Shown here: piece after piece, positions 24,719-32,887 of the stretch | How positions within the stretch are numbered: position 1 is the first letter of the stretch | How the letters are laid out: each line of letters begins with the position of its first letter | NCBI GenBank assembly: GCA_964430745.1 | Contig: CAYSHI010000159.1 | Coordinates: 1 to 42,985 of the forward strand | Direction of reading: 5' to 3' | Length of the DNA stretch: 42,985 nt | From: CBDCGW01 sp964430745 | GTDB lineage: Bacteria > Acidobacteriota > UBA890 | Position numbers and translations under genes: made by a program | Notes under the pieces: model-generated | Seen by the model: only the letters and a program-made list of their open reading frames with translations | Told to the model about the DNA's origin: nothing | Databases searched by the model: none

Positions 24719-25551
24719 GCGTCGGCCGCTTTTCCCGCCATGCGATGGCGACGGTGTTCGAGGTTGCCCTCGTGCACGATGACGCGGCGTATGCCGAGCA
24801 ATGTGCGCACGAGACCTTTCGCGAGGTTGATCGGCTCGAACGCGCGCTGAGCCGTTACGTCGAGAACAGCGACATTTCGCGCGTCAACGACGCTCGGGTC
24901 GGCGAGCCGGTGCGCGTTGGTGTCGACGCCTTCGAGTGCATCCGGCATGGCGCCGTCTTGTGCGGGGCCACCAACGGCGCGTGTGACATCACGCTCGGCA
25001 CGGGAATCGAACACCTCGAGCTCGACGACGTGGAGCTGACGGTGATGCGATGCGCCGAACCCGTGGGCATCGATCTGGGCGGTTACGGCAAAGGGTACGC
25101 CGTGGACTGCATGGCGAAGGTGTTGGATGATTGGGACATCGAATCCGCTCTTCTGCATGGCGGCACGAGCTCGGTGCTGGCCCTCGGCGCCCCGCCGGGA
25201 CAACGAGGATGGCAGGTGACGTTGCGACACCCCTGCGAGCACGAACAGGTCATCGGCCGGTTTTACCTGCGGCACCTGGCGGTGAGCGGCTCGGGGCTTC
25301 GCAAGGGTTGTCATATCATCGATCCGCGAAGCGGAGAATCGGCGGCCGGGGCGAGTGCGGCGTGGGCCCTCACGAAGGATGCGGCAGTGGGCGATGCGCT
25401 TTCGACAGCGTTCATGGTCATGAGCCCGGACGAGATCGGCGATTACTGCGCCCGCGATCCCGAAGTACGGGCCATCGTCATTCGAGGAGATTCAGCGGCC
25501 ACAGAGGCGGTTCTGCGATTCGGCGATTGTCGGGATCTGGAACGCCCGTGA
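24715..25551 (+). CDS. apbE: ApbE-type FAD:protein FMN transferase, without signal peptide
   Basis: Mg2+-dependent flavin transferase that attaches FMN to a Thr or Ser of a target protein. Family motifs are complete in 278 aa: ERALSRYVENSDISRVN (about 43-59), VGIDLGGYGKGYAVD (about 117-131), LLHGGTSSVLALG, GCHIIDPRSGE (about 198-208) and the metal-site segment GDALSTAFMV (D228, T231). Unlike most ApbE proteins it begins directly with the fold (VGRFSRHAMATVFEV) and has neither lipobox nor signal peptide, so it should act in the cytoplasm. GTG start overlaps the previous stop (GTGA), indicating translational coupling to the Agl23-like gene. No obvious FMN-binding (NqrC/RnfG-like) target protein is in the window. 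Confidence 0.92.
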   Translation: MSVGRFSRHAMATVFEVALVHDDAAYAEQCAHETFREVDRLERALSRYVENSDISRVNDARVGEPVRVGVDAFECIRHGAVLCGATNGACDITLGTGIEHLELDDVELTVMRCAEPVGIDLGGYGKGYAVDCMAKVLDDWDIESALLHGGTSSVLALGAPPGQRGWQVTLRHPCEHEQVIGRFYLRHLAVSGSGLRKGCHIIDPRSGESAAGASAAWALTKDAAVGDALSTAFMVMSPDEIGDYCARDPEVRAIVIRGDSAATEAVLRFGDCRDLERP

Positions 25552-25579
25552 GCTCGACGCGATAAGAGGGAGACACGAG

Positions 25580-26911
25580 ATGTCGCATGACGGAGGCGTC
25601 AACCGACGCCAGTTCTTGAAGCGTTCCGCCGGCTTGACGGTCGCCGGAATCGGTTTCCCGTGCATTGTTCCGTCCTCCGTGCTGGGCAGGTCGGGCGCGA
25701 TTCCGCCGAGCGAGACGCTCACGGTGGGTTGCATCGGGATAGGGAACATGGGCGGATCGGATATGCGCAGCTTCCTCGCCCAGGACGACGCTCGGGTCGT
25801 CGCCGTGTGCGACGTCGATTCGCGGAGGCTTCAGGGTGCCAAGGAGCGAGTCGACGAGCACTATGGCGGCGAGGACTGCGCCGCGTACGCTGATTTTCGC
25901 GAGATCATCGGGCGAGACGACATCGACATCGTCCAGCTCACGACACCCGACCACTGGCACTCCGTAATCGCCGTCGCCGCCGCAAGGGCCGGTAAGGACA
26001 TCTACGGCGAAAAGCCCTTTTCGCACACCTTGCGCGAAGGTCGCGCCATGTGCGACGCCATCGAGCGCTACGGTCGCGTTTGGCAGACGGGAAGCTGGCA
26101 AAGGTCGGAGGCGCGGTTTCGTTTTGCTTGCGAGCTGATCCTCAACGGTCGTATCGGCACCGTGCGCCACGTCGATGTGGGGTTGCCCGAGGGATACAGC
26201 ACGGGCGGCGGCGAAGAAGGAGAGCTCGTCACGAAGCCGCCGAAGGAGCTCGACTACGACTTCTGGCTCGGCCCCGCTCCGTACACGGACTACGTGCCGG
26301 CTCGAGTTCATTGGAACTGGCGGTGGAACCTGGAATACGGCGGCGGGCAGTTACTCGACTGGGTGGGGCATCACGTCGACATCGCTCACTGGGGCCTGGG
26401 GTTGGAGCACACCGGCCCGGTGGAAATCGAAGGCTCCGGAGAGTACCCGGAAACCGGCCTGTGGAACGCCGCGTCCGTCTACCGGGTGAATACGCGCTAC
26501 GCGAACGGCGTCACCATGACGATCGCCGGAGGCTACCCGGACATCATCATGGGAACGAAATGGATCGGGGACGACGGCTGGGTCTGGGTGAGTCGCAGCG
26601 GAATCGACGCTGAGCCGAAGTCGTTGCTCGGCGAGGTCTTCGGTGCCGGTGACGTTCGCTTGTCGAGCGTCCAGAACCCGATGAGCCAGGAGAGCCACAC
26701 CCGCAACTTTCTCGATTGCGTGAAGTCGCGGCAAACGACGCTGGCGCCGGCCGAGGTCGCGCATCGCTCCGCCTCACCGGGCCATCTCGGTCAGATCGCC
26801 ATGCTGCTGGGGCGCAAGATCCGTTTCGATCCGGATACCGAGGAGGTCATAGGCGATCCGACGGCGTCGAGGATGCTGGGGAAGACGATGCGCGGGCCGT
26901 GGACGTTGTAG
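25580..26911 (+). CDS. Tat-exported Gfo/Idh/MocA-family protein (tandem paralogue A)
   Basis: Exported NAD(P)-binding protein, 443 aa. Twin-arginine signal NRRQFLKRSAGLTVAGIGFP (RR at 9-10); Rossmann motif GCIGIGNMGG at about 50-59; TTPDHWH (about 119-125) and GEKPFSHT (E144-K145-P146); active-site region GGGQLLDWVGHHVDIAHWG. The C-terminal half has FWLGPAPYTDYVPARVHWNWRWNLEYGGG, shared almost word for word with the next gene. Members of this exported group are sugar dehydrogenases or NAD-dependent glycosidases (GH109 and related); substrate unknown. GAGGGAG nine bases upstream supports the start. It lies 28 bp after apbE. Confidence 0.92.
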   Translation: MSHDGGVNRRQFLKRSAGLTVAGIGFPCIVPSSVLGRSGAIPPSETLTVGCIGIGNMGGSDMRSFLAQDDARVVAVCDVDSRRLQGAKERVDEHYGGEDCAAYADFREIIGRDDIDIVQLTTPDHWHSVIAVAAARAGKDIYGEKPFSHTLREGRAMCDAIERYGRVWQTGSWQRSEARFRFACELILNGRIGTVRHVDVGLPEGYSTGGGEEGELVTKPPKELDYDFWLGPAPYTDYVPARVHWNWRWNLEYGGGQLLDWVGHHVDIAHWGLGLEHTGPVEIEGSGEYPETGLWNAASVYRVNTRYANGVTMTIAGGYPDIIMGTKWIGDDGWVWVSRSGIDAEPKSLLGEVFGAGDVRLSSVQNPMSQESHTRNFLDCVKSRQTTLAPAEVAHRSASPGHLGQIAMLLGRKIRFDPDTEEVIGDPTASRMLGKTMRGPWTL

Positions 26912-26946
26912 CCGGGAAACGAAACGTGAAGGCGGGGGCTACCGGG

Positions 26947-26997
26947 CGGGACGAGCCGGCTTCGCGGGACGGGCGCGACGAGCCCGCTTCGCGGGAC
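26947..26997. repeat. 27-bp tandem repeat between the two Gfo/Idh paralogues
   Basis: Two copies of a GGGACGAGCCNGCTTCGCGG-type unit start at 26947 and 26974 (offset 27 bases), followed by a degenerate third (about 27001-27030). If translated in the frame of the downstream gene they encode GRDEPASRD units and then GKPGK, a low-complexity basic/acidic tail. Confidence 0.75.
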
Positions 26998-27036
26998 GAG
27001 CGGGACAAGCCGGGCAAACCGGGCAAGCAGGCGACG

Positions 27037-28383
27037 ATGTCGACGCGGATATCCATCGACCGAAGGCAGTTCCTGGTGCGCTCGGGCAGCGTCGCGGTTG
27101 CGAGCTTGGGGTTCCCCTCGATTGTCCCGGCTTCCGCGCTCGGCAGGTCCGGCCGCAGTGCTCCGAGCGAGAGGATCACGGTCGGTTGCGTCGGCATGGG
27201 CGGCCAGGGGCAGGGGGACATGCGCGGCTTTCTGCAACAGGACGACGCCCACGTCGTTGCGGTATGCGACGTCGACGATCTCCATCGCGGGCGCGGCCTC
27301 GACATCGTTAACCAGCGGTACGGCAACAAGGATTGTGCCGGCTACGGCGATTTCCGCGAGCTCATCGCCAGAGACGACATCGATGTCGTGCAGATCACGA
27401 CCCCCGACCACTGGCATGCCCCGATCGCCGTCGCCGCGGCCAAGGCCGGAAAAGACATGTACGGCGAGAAGCCGTTCGCTCATAGCCTGAGAGAAGGCAG
27501 GGCGGCCTGCGACGCGATCGAGCGCTACCGGTGTGTTTGGCAGACGGGCAGTCAGATGCGCTCCGACCTGCACAACCAGTTTGCCTGCGAGCTCGTCCGC
27601 AACGGTCGCATCGGTAGGGTGCGGCGGGTAGAGGTGGGTCTGCCCGGAGGAGTAAGCGAATACGAGCTGTTCAACGGCGCCTCAGGGCAGGACGTTGCCA
27701 CTCCTCCCGAGAGACTCGACTACGACATGTGGCTCGGCCCCGCTCCCTATGCCGACTACGTTCCGGCGCGCGTTCACTGGAACTGGCGGTGGAACCTCGA
27801 GTACGGCGGCGGTCTGTTGATGGACTGGGTCGGGCACCTGGTCGATATCGCTCACTGGGGACTGGGCCTCGATCGCACCGGGCCGGTCGAGATCGAAGGT
27901 GTCGGCGAGTACCTCACCACGGGCCTCTACAACACGGCGCCGCGCTATCGGATCCGTACCCGATACGCGAACGGCGTCGAGATGGTGGTAGCCGGTGACC
28001 ACGACGACATCGACGGCGGCGTGAAGTGGATTGGCGAGGACGGCTGGGTCTCGACCTGGGACTTCGTCGAGGCGCACCCTCGATCCTTGCTGCGCGAGAG
28101 GATCGGCCCGGGCGAGATTCGTCTGCCCGGCGTCGGGGACCCTGTGGATCGCAAGGGAACCTCGCACACGCGCAACTTTCTGGACTGCGTCAGGTCGAGA
28201 GCGACGACGATCGCGCCGAGCGAGGTCGGGCACCGTTCGGCCAGCGTCGGACATCTGGGGCAGATCGCCATGTTGCTTGGTCGCAAGATCCGTTTCGACC
28301 CGGATACCGAGCGGATCATCGACGACGACACCGCCACGAGAATGCTGGGCAACGCGATGAGAGGCCCATGGACCCTGAATTGA
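27037..28383 (+). CDS. Tat-exported Gfo/Idh/MocA-family protein (tandem paralogue B)
   Basis: 448-aa paralogue of the preceding gene. Twin-arginine signal DRRQFLVRSGSVAVASLGFP (RR at 9-10), Rossmann motif GCVGMGGQGQG (about 50-60), TTPDHWHAP, GEKPFAHS and GGGLLMDWVGHLVDIAHWG. The two proteins share long identical stretches such as YADYVPARVHWNWRWNLEYG versus YTDYVPARVHWNWRWNLEYG and LGRKIRFDPDTE near the end, so they arose by tandem duplication and have diverged mainly in the substrate half. The frame is open upstream through the 27-bp repeats to 26716, inside gene A, but ATG 27037 is the only start that places the Tat signal at the N-terminus. No strong ribosome binding site (AGCAGG). Confidence 0.9.
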   Translation: MSTRISIDRRQFLVRSGSVAVASLGFPSIVPASALGRSGRSAPSERITVGCVGMGGQGQGDMRGFLQQDDAHVVAVCDVDDLHRGRGLDIVNQRYGNKDCAGYGDFRELIARDDIDVVQITTPDHWHAPIAVAAAKAGKDMYGEKPFAHSLREGRAACDAIERYRCVWQTGSQMRSDLHNQFACELVRNGRIGRVRRVEVGLPGGVSEYELFNGASGQDVATPPERLDYDMWLGPAPYADYVPARVHWNWRWNLEYGGGLLMDWVGHLVDIAHWGLGLDRTGPVEIEGVGEYLTTGLYNTAPRYRIRTRYANGVEMVVAGDHDDIDGGVKWIGEDGWVSTWDFVEAHPRSLLRERIGPGEIRLPGVGDPVDRKGTSHTRNFLDCVRSRATTIAPSEVGHRSASVGHLGQIAMLLGRKIRFDPDTERIIDDDTATRMLGNAMRGPWTLN

Positions 28384-28423
28384 GCGAATCACGCTGCCAC
28401 GAGACCGAATATGGGTGGAGACG

Positions 28424-30550
28424 ATGAACGAGCGAAGGCGTCGAGTGATTTCCTCCGTGCTGGTGACGATGCTCCTGCTTGTGGGGAGTGCGGTCGAAAA
28501 CGCCGAGGCGACGGCGGGTGCGGAACAGATTCCCAGCGGCGAAGTTGTTGCGCGGATTCAGGCGACGCTCGCGCGCATGTCCGAGTACGAGTTCGGCGAC
28601 GGCCGCGAAGCGTTGTCGGAGCTGCGAGAGCTGGTGAAGGCAGCGGCGGAATCGCCGATGCTCGCGTCGCGGGTCGAACAAGAAATGATCCCGTTTCTCG
28701 CATCGGACGCTTCGTTTGCCGGGAAGCAGTTTGTTTGCGAGCAGCTGAGCCTGATCGGCACTTCGTCGTCGGTCCCCGTGCTCATGGATCTGCTCGCCGA
28801 CGCGGAAACCGCCGACATTGCCCTGTTCGCGCTGCAGCGGATCCCGGACCCTGCCGTGGGAACGGCGCTGCGCGGCTTTCTTCGAGACGCCGCGCCGGCC
28901 ACGAAGATCGCGATCGTCAATACCCTCGGTGAGCGGAGAGAAGCCGGCGCGGCCGGTGATCTGGGGCGGTTGCTGACCGATCCGGACCCCGCCGTCGCCC
29001 GCTCCGCCGCCACGGCTCTCGGGAAGATCGGCGGAGCCGAAGCCACCAGGTCGCTCGAGCGCGCGCGAGAGAGAACCACCGGTGAGGTGCGCGACGCGGT
29101 GCTCGACGCCTATCTGCATTGCGCCGACCGGCTGCTGGCGGAAGGGAGCTCGTCGCGGGCGGCGTCCATATACCGCGACGTGTACGACGGCGAGGACGCC
29201 CGCAACCTCCGCGCAGCGGCCCTGCGAGGTCTCGTGATGGCCGATCCCGCCAACGCCGCCGAGACCATCGTTTCTTCGCTGCGGCGTGACAACCGCGCAC
29301 TGCAGGCCGTCGCGGCCGGGCTCGTGCGGGAGCTGCCGAATAACGCCGATGTCAGCGGAATCATCGCCCGCATACCCGACCTCGCGCCGCCGGCGCAGGT
29401 TCAGCTCCTTTCGGCGTTCGCGGAGCGGGATGAGGCGACGGCGTACCCTGCCGCCCTCGCTGCCGTGCGCCACCACGACGAGTCCGTGCGGATCGCCGCG
29501 ATTGCCGCCCTGTCGGTGCTCGGCGGCGAGTCCGACGTCGCTTTGCTTTCCGGGCTCGCTGTCTCCGGACCCACCCCGGCCGATCAGGAGGCGGCCCGGG
29601 CCGCCCTGGGATTCCTGCCCGGGGCTTCGGTCAACCGCGCGATCATGACGCAGATTTCCGCTGCGGATCCTGCCGTTCGGGCGGAGCTGGTCAGAGCGCT
29701 GGGCGAACGCAACGCGACCGAGGCGACCGACGTCCTCATGGGCACGGCATCCGATGCGGACCCGCTGGTGCGCCTTGAGTCGCAACGATCGCTGGCAATC
29801 GTGACCGCACCCGACCGCATCGACGAGCTGTTGGATCTGCTGATCGCGGAGCCCGACAGCGCCGTCCGCAACGAAGCGGAGCGCACCGTGGTGTTCGTTG
29901 CGCGGAAGGCGCCGGAGGATACAGGTCGCGCCGAGCCCGTGTTGGCGGCGTTTTCGACCGTTGCCGACGGCGATGCCCGCGGCTCGCTGATCGAGGTGCT
30001 GGGCCGGATCGGCGACCCGGCCGCACTGCCGGCAATTCGCGCCGAGCTCGAAGGCACCAACACCGACTACAAGCAGGCCGCCATCGCGGCGCTGGGCTCG
30101 TGGCCCGACCCCGGGCCGGCGCCGGAGCTGCTGAATGTCGCGCGTACGGCGTCGGACAAGACGACGGAGGTCCTCGCCCTGCGCGCGTACATCGACCTCC
30201 TGCGAATTCGCAGCGAGCGTCCGGTCGACGAATCCATCGGCCTGTTCGAGGGTGCCATGGAGCTGGCGACCGAGACGAGCGAGAAGCGTATGGTGCTGGC
30301 CGGCCTCGGAGACCTGCGCTCGGCGGACGCGATGAACGCGACGGTCGGCTACCTGGACGACCCGGAACTGAAGCTCGAGGCAGAGGCTGCGCTGCGCAAT
30401 CTTCTGGACCGGGTTCGCGATGCAGACGACGAGGAAGCGAAGCGACTTCTTGACGCCGGCCTGAGGGAGACCCTGACCAAGATCGTCGACGTCGCGGAGA
30501 ACGAGCAGCTGAAGGAATGGGCGCAGGAAATGCTCGAGAGAGGGAGCTGA
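28424..30550 (+). CDS. Exported HEAT-repeat protein
   Basis: Predicted exported protein of 708 aa. Signal peptide: basic NERRRRVISS and hydrophobic VLVTMLLLVGSAV, cleavage near NAEA. The rest is an uninterrupted series of helical HEAT/PBS-lyase-like repeats, e.g. AAGDLGRLLTDPDPAVARSAATALGKIGG, HHDESVRIAAIAALSVLGGESD, AADPAVRAELVRALGERNATEA and DPAALPAIRAELEGTNTDYKQAAIAALGSW, about fifteen or more units. Such solenoids bind other proteins; no catalytic motif is seen. ATG 28424 has GGTGGAG three bases upstream; GTG 28415 is an alternative three codons earlier. It is followed after one base by the sugar-isomerase-like gene, so it belongs to the same operon. Confidence 0.9.
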   Translation: MNERRRRVISSVLVTMLLLVGSAVENAEATAGAEQIPSGEVVARIQATLARMSEYEFGDGREALSELRELVKAAAESPMLASRVEQEMIPFLASDASFAGKQFVCEQLSLIGTSSSVPVLMDLLADAETADIALFALQRIPDPAVGTALRGFLRDAAPATKIAIVNTLGERREAGAAGDLGRLLTDPDPAVARSAATALGKIGGAEATRSLERARERTTGEVRDAVLDAYLHCADRLLAEGSSSRAASIYRDVYDGEDARNLRAAALRGLVMADPANAAETIVSSLRRDNRALQAVAAGLVRELPNNADVSGIIARIPDLAPPAQVQLLSAFAERDEATAYPAALAAVRHHDESVRIAAIAALSVLGGESDVALLSGLAVSGPTPADQEAARAALGFLPGASVNRAIMTQISAADPAVRAELVRALGERNATEATDVLMGTASDADPLVRLESQRSLAIVTAPDRIDELLDLLIAEPDSAVRNEAERTVVFVARKAPEDTGRAEPVLAAFSTVADGDARGSLIEVLGRIGDPAALPAIRAELEGTNTDYKQAAIAALGSWPDPGPAPELLNVARTASDKTTEVLALRAYIDLLRIRSERPVDESIGLFEGAMELATETSEKRMVLAGLGDLRSADAMNATVGYLDDPELKLEAEAALRNLLDRVRDADDEEAKRLLDAGLRETLTKIVDVAENEQLKEWAQEMLERGS

Positions 30551-30551
30551 T

Positions 30552-31553
30552 ATGCCACGACCCGTTACGCTTTTCACCGGCCAGTGGGCCGACCTGCCGC
30601 TCGAAGTCCTCGCCGAGAAGGTGGCGGATTGGGGTTTCGACGGCCTCGAGCTCGCCTGCTGGGGTGATCATTTCGAGGTCGACAGGGCGCTCGCGGACGA
30701 CGGCTACGTGCGCGCCAAGCGGGATCTGCTGGAGTCGCACGGGCTTTCCTGTTCCGCCATCAGCACGCACCTGGTGGGCCAGTGCGTGTGCGACCCGATC
30801 GACGAGCGCCACAAGTCGATCCTGCCGGAGAGAATCTGGGGCGACGGAGACCCGGAAGGTGTGCGACGGCGTGCCGCGCAGGAGGTCATCGATACTGCGC
30901 GCGCCGCCGAGTTGTTCGGCGTCGACGTGGTCAACGGCTTCACCGGCTCGAGCGTGTGGGCGAAGCTGTATTTCTTCCCGCCGACGAGCCGGGACGACAT
31001 CGACGCCGGGTATCGGGACTTCGCCGAGCGTTGGGGCCCGATCATGGACGCCTTCGCCGGCCACGGCGTGCGTTTCGGCCTCGAGGTCCACCCGACGGAG
31101 ATCGCCTACGACATCCACACGGCGCGCCGGGCTCTCGACGCCATCGACAACCACGCCAGCTTCGGCTTCAACTTCGACCCGTCGCACCTGGTTCACCAGT
31201 TCGTCGACCCCGTGGTTTTCATCGACGAGTTCGCCGAGCGCATCCACCACGTGCACGTCAAGGACGCCCGCGTTCAGCTCGATGGCCGCAGCAGCATCCT
31301 GTCGTCGCACCTCGACTTCGGCGATCCACGGCGGGGTTGGGACTTCGTCTCGCCGGGCCGCGGTGACGTGGAGTGGGATCCGATCGTTCGGGCGCTCAAC
31401 CGAGCCGGTTACGCCGGCCCGCTCTCGATCGAGTGGGAGGATAGCGGCATGGACCGTGAGTGGGGCGCCCGGGAAGCTCTCGACCTGGTGCGCAGCAACG
31501 ACTTCGCGCCCTCGGCGCTGGCGTTCGACGCCGCCTTCGGGGACGACCAATGA
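30552..31553 (+). CDS. Xylose-isomerase-like TIM-barrel protein (sugar isomerase/epimerase family)
   Basis: Cytoplasmic TIM-barrel protein of 333 aa in the AP-endonuclease-2/xylose-isomerase-like superfamily. The metal ligands expected for the fold are present: E178 in FGLEVHPTE, D209 in FNFDPSH, H235 in HVHVKD, and E294 in LSIEWED. HPTEIAYD and GRGDVEWDPIVRALNRAGYAGPLSIEWED are typical of the subgroup that sits next to Gfo/Idh dehydrogenases. Expected reaction: isomerisation, epimerisation or hydration/cleavage of a keto-sugar. GGGAG lies about six bases before the ATG. Its last codon overlaps the start of the cytosolic Gfo/Idh gene (ATGA), indicating tight coupling. Confidence 0.92.
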   Translation: MPRPVTLFTGQWADLPLEVLAEKVADWGFDGLELACWGDHFEVDRALADDGYVRAKRDLLESHGLSCSAISTHLVGQCVCDPIDERHKSILPERIWGDGDPEGVRRRAAQEVIDTARAAELFGVDVVNGFTGSSVWAKLYFFPPTSRDDIDAGYRDFAERWGPIMDAFAGHGVRFGLEVHPTEIAYDIHTARRALDAIDNHASFGFNFDPSHLVHQFVDPVVFIDEFAERIHHVHVKDARVQLDGRSSILSSHLDFGDPRRGWDFVSPGRGDVEWDPIVRALNRAGYAGPLSIEWEDSGMDREWGAREALDLVRSNDFAPSALAFDAAFGDDQ

Positions 31554-32752
31554 GCGAGCAAGCGTTCACCGACATGGCTACCGGGGACGACGGCGGTTCG
31601 CCCCGAGATGCGCCCCGCATCGGCGTCGGCATGCTGGGGTACGCCTTCATGGGAAAGGCGCACACCAACGCCCTCAAGAAGATCCCGTACATGATGTACC
31701 CGCCGCCCGCGATCCCCGAGCTGGCGGCGATTTGCGGGCGCAGCGAAGATGCCGTCGTCGAGGCGGCGCGTCGCTATGGCTACGCCACGCACTACACCGA
31801 TTGGCGCGACATGTTGGCCGACGATCGAGTGCAGCTATTCGACAACGGCGGGCCGAATGACGTCCACGCCGAGCCCTGTATCGCGGCCGCCGAGGCCGGC
31901 AAGCATGTGTTGTGCGAGAAACCCCTCGGACGCACCGCGGAGGAATCGAAGGCCATGCTCGACGCCGTCGAAAAGGCCGGCGTCAAGCACATGGTGGCGT
32001 TCAACTACCGATTCGTTCCGGCGATCCGCCAGGCTCGCGAGCTTATCGAGAGCGGCGCATTGGGGCGGATCTACCACTACCGCGCGATGTATCTGCAGGA
32101 GTGGATCATGCCCCACTACGGCACGCCGAAGATCTGGCGTCTCGACAAGGCGCAGGCGGGAAGCGGCGCCCTGGGCGACCTGGGTGCCCACATCATCGAC
32201 CTGGCGCACTATCTCGTCGGCGAGGTGAGCTCCGTCGGGGCAATGGCGCGGACGTTCATCGAGGAGCGACCGCTGCCCGAGGGCGGCGGCACGGGCCCGG
32301 TCGACGTCGACGACGCCTTCGTTGCTACCGTCGAGTTCGCCAACGGCGCTCTGGGTACGCTCGAGGCGACACGCTTCGCGGCCGGCCGCAAGAACCATCA
32401 GGTCATCGAGATCAACGCCGAAAAGGGTTCGATTCGCTTCAACCTGGAGCGATTCAACGAGCTCGAGGTTTTCTGGGTCGACGACGCTCCCAAGCAAACC
32501 CAGGGGTTCCACCAGGTGCTGATCACGGAGGCGCATCATCCGTTTTGGGAGAACTGGTGGCCGCACGGACATGTCATCGGCTGGGAGCACACCTTCGTGC
32601 ATGAGATCACCCACCTGCTCGACTGCATCGTCAACGGCAACGATGTGGCGCCGCACGGCGCGACCTTCGAAGACGGCTACAAGGCGGCCGTGGTGTGCGA
32701 CGCGATCATCGAGTCGTCGGAGCGGCGCAAACAGTCGGACGTTCGTTACTGA
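31550..32752 (+). CDS. Cytosolic Gfo/Idh/MocA-family oxidoreductase
   Basis: NAD(P)-dependent sugar or inositol dehydrogenase-like enzyme of 400 aa, without signal peptide. Rossmann motif VGMLGYAFMGKAHTNAL (about residues 26-42), NGGPNDVHAEPCIAAAEAGKHVLCEKPLGRT with the catalytic EKP, VAFNYRFVPAIRQAREL, and GSGALGDLGAHIIDLAHYLVG with the conserved Asp and His. Unlike the three exported relatives upstream it keeps an ordinary cytoplasmic N-terminus and a long PHGHVIGWEHTFVHEI segment near the end. Start ATG 31550 overlaps the stop of the sugar-isomerase-like gene. The pair could act in sequence on an imported oxidised sugar. Last gene of the large co-directional block. Confidence 0.93.
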   Translation: MSEQAFTDMATGDDGGSPRDAPRIGVGMLGYAFMGKAHTNALKKIPYMMYPPPAIPELAAICGRSEDAVVEAARRYGYATHYTDWRDMLADDRVQLFDNGGPNDVHAEPCIAAAEAGKHVLCEKPLGRTAEESKAMLDAVEKAGVKHMVAFNYRFVPAIRQARELIESGALGRIYHYRAMYLQEWIMPHYGTPKIWRLDKAQAGSGALGDLGAHIIDLAHYLVGEVSSVGAMARTFIEERPLPEGGGTGPVDVDDAFVATVEFANGALGTLEATRFAAGRKNHQVIEINAEKGSIRFNLERFNELEVFWVDDAPKQTQGFHQVLITEAHHPFWENWWPHGHVIGWEHTFVHEITHLLDCIVNGNDVAPHGATFEDGYKAAVVCDAIIESSERRKQSDVRY

Positions 32753-32835
32753 CGAACGCGCCCGGCTCAGGCGCGCGCGCGCATCATCAGACCGAGCGCG
32801 GTCCCTGGGGCGGTCCGTAGCTCATCGGGTAGACT

Positions 32836-32854
32836 GGATTCCGGACTCGAATCC
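32836..32854. repeat. Perfect hairpin upstream of the exported TPR gene
   Basis: GGATTC and GAATCC flank a seven-base loop (CGGACTC). A second short hairpin (GGGAC ... GTCCC, about 32860-32876) follows just before the ribosome binding site. Together they may structure the 5' leader of the gene at 32888. Confidence 0.5.
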
Positions 32855-32887
32855 TGTTGGGGACGAAAGCGGTCCCGGGAGAACCTC

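Noticed and set aside
28316..30577. 753-codon minus-strand frame opposite the HEAT-repeat gene
   Set aside because: Antisense of a repetitive helical gene; no motif, and the plus-strand protein has a signal peptide and regular repeats.
32816..32880. tRNA-like stretch (TAGCTCATCGGGTAGA, later GACTCGAATCC)
   Set aside because: D-arm and T-loop-like words occur, but no acceptor stem pairs, the middle hairpin lacks U33, and the spacing is too short for a tRNA. Treated as a plain hairpin leader.
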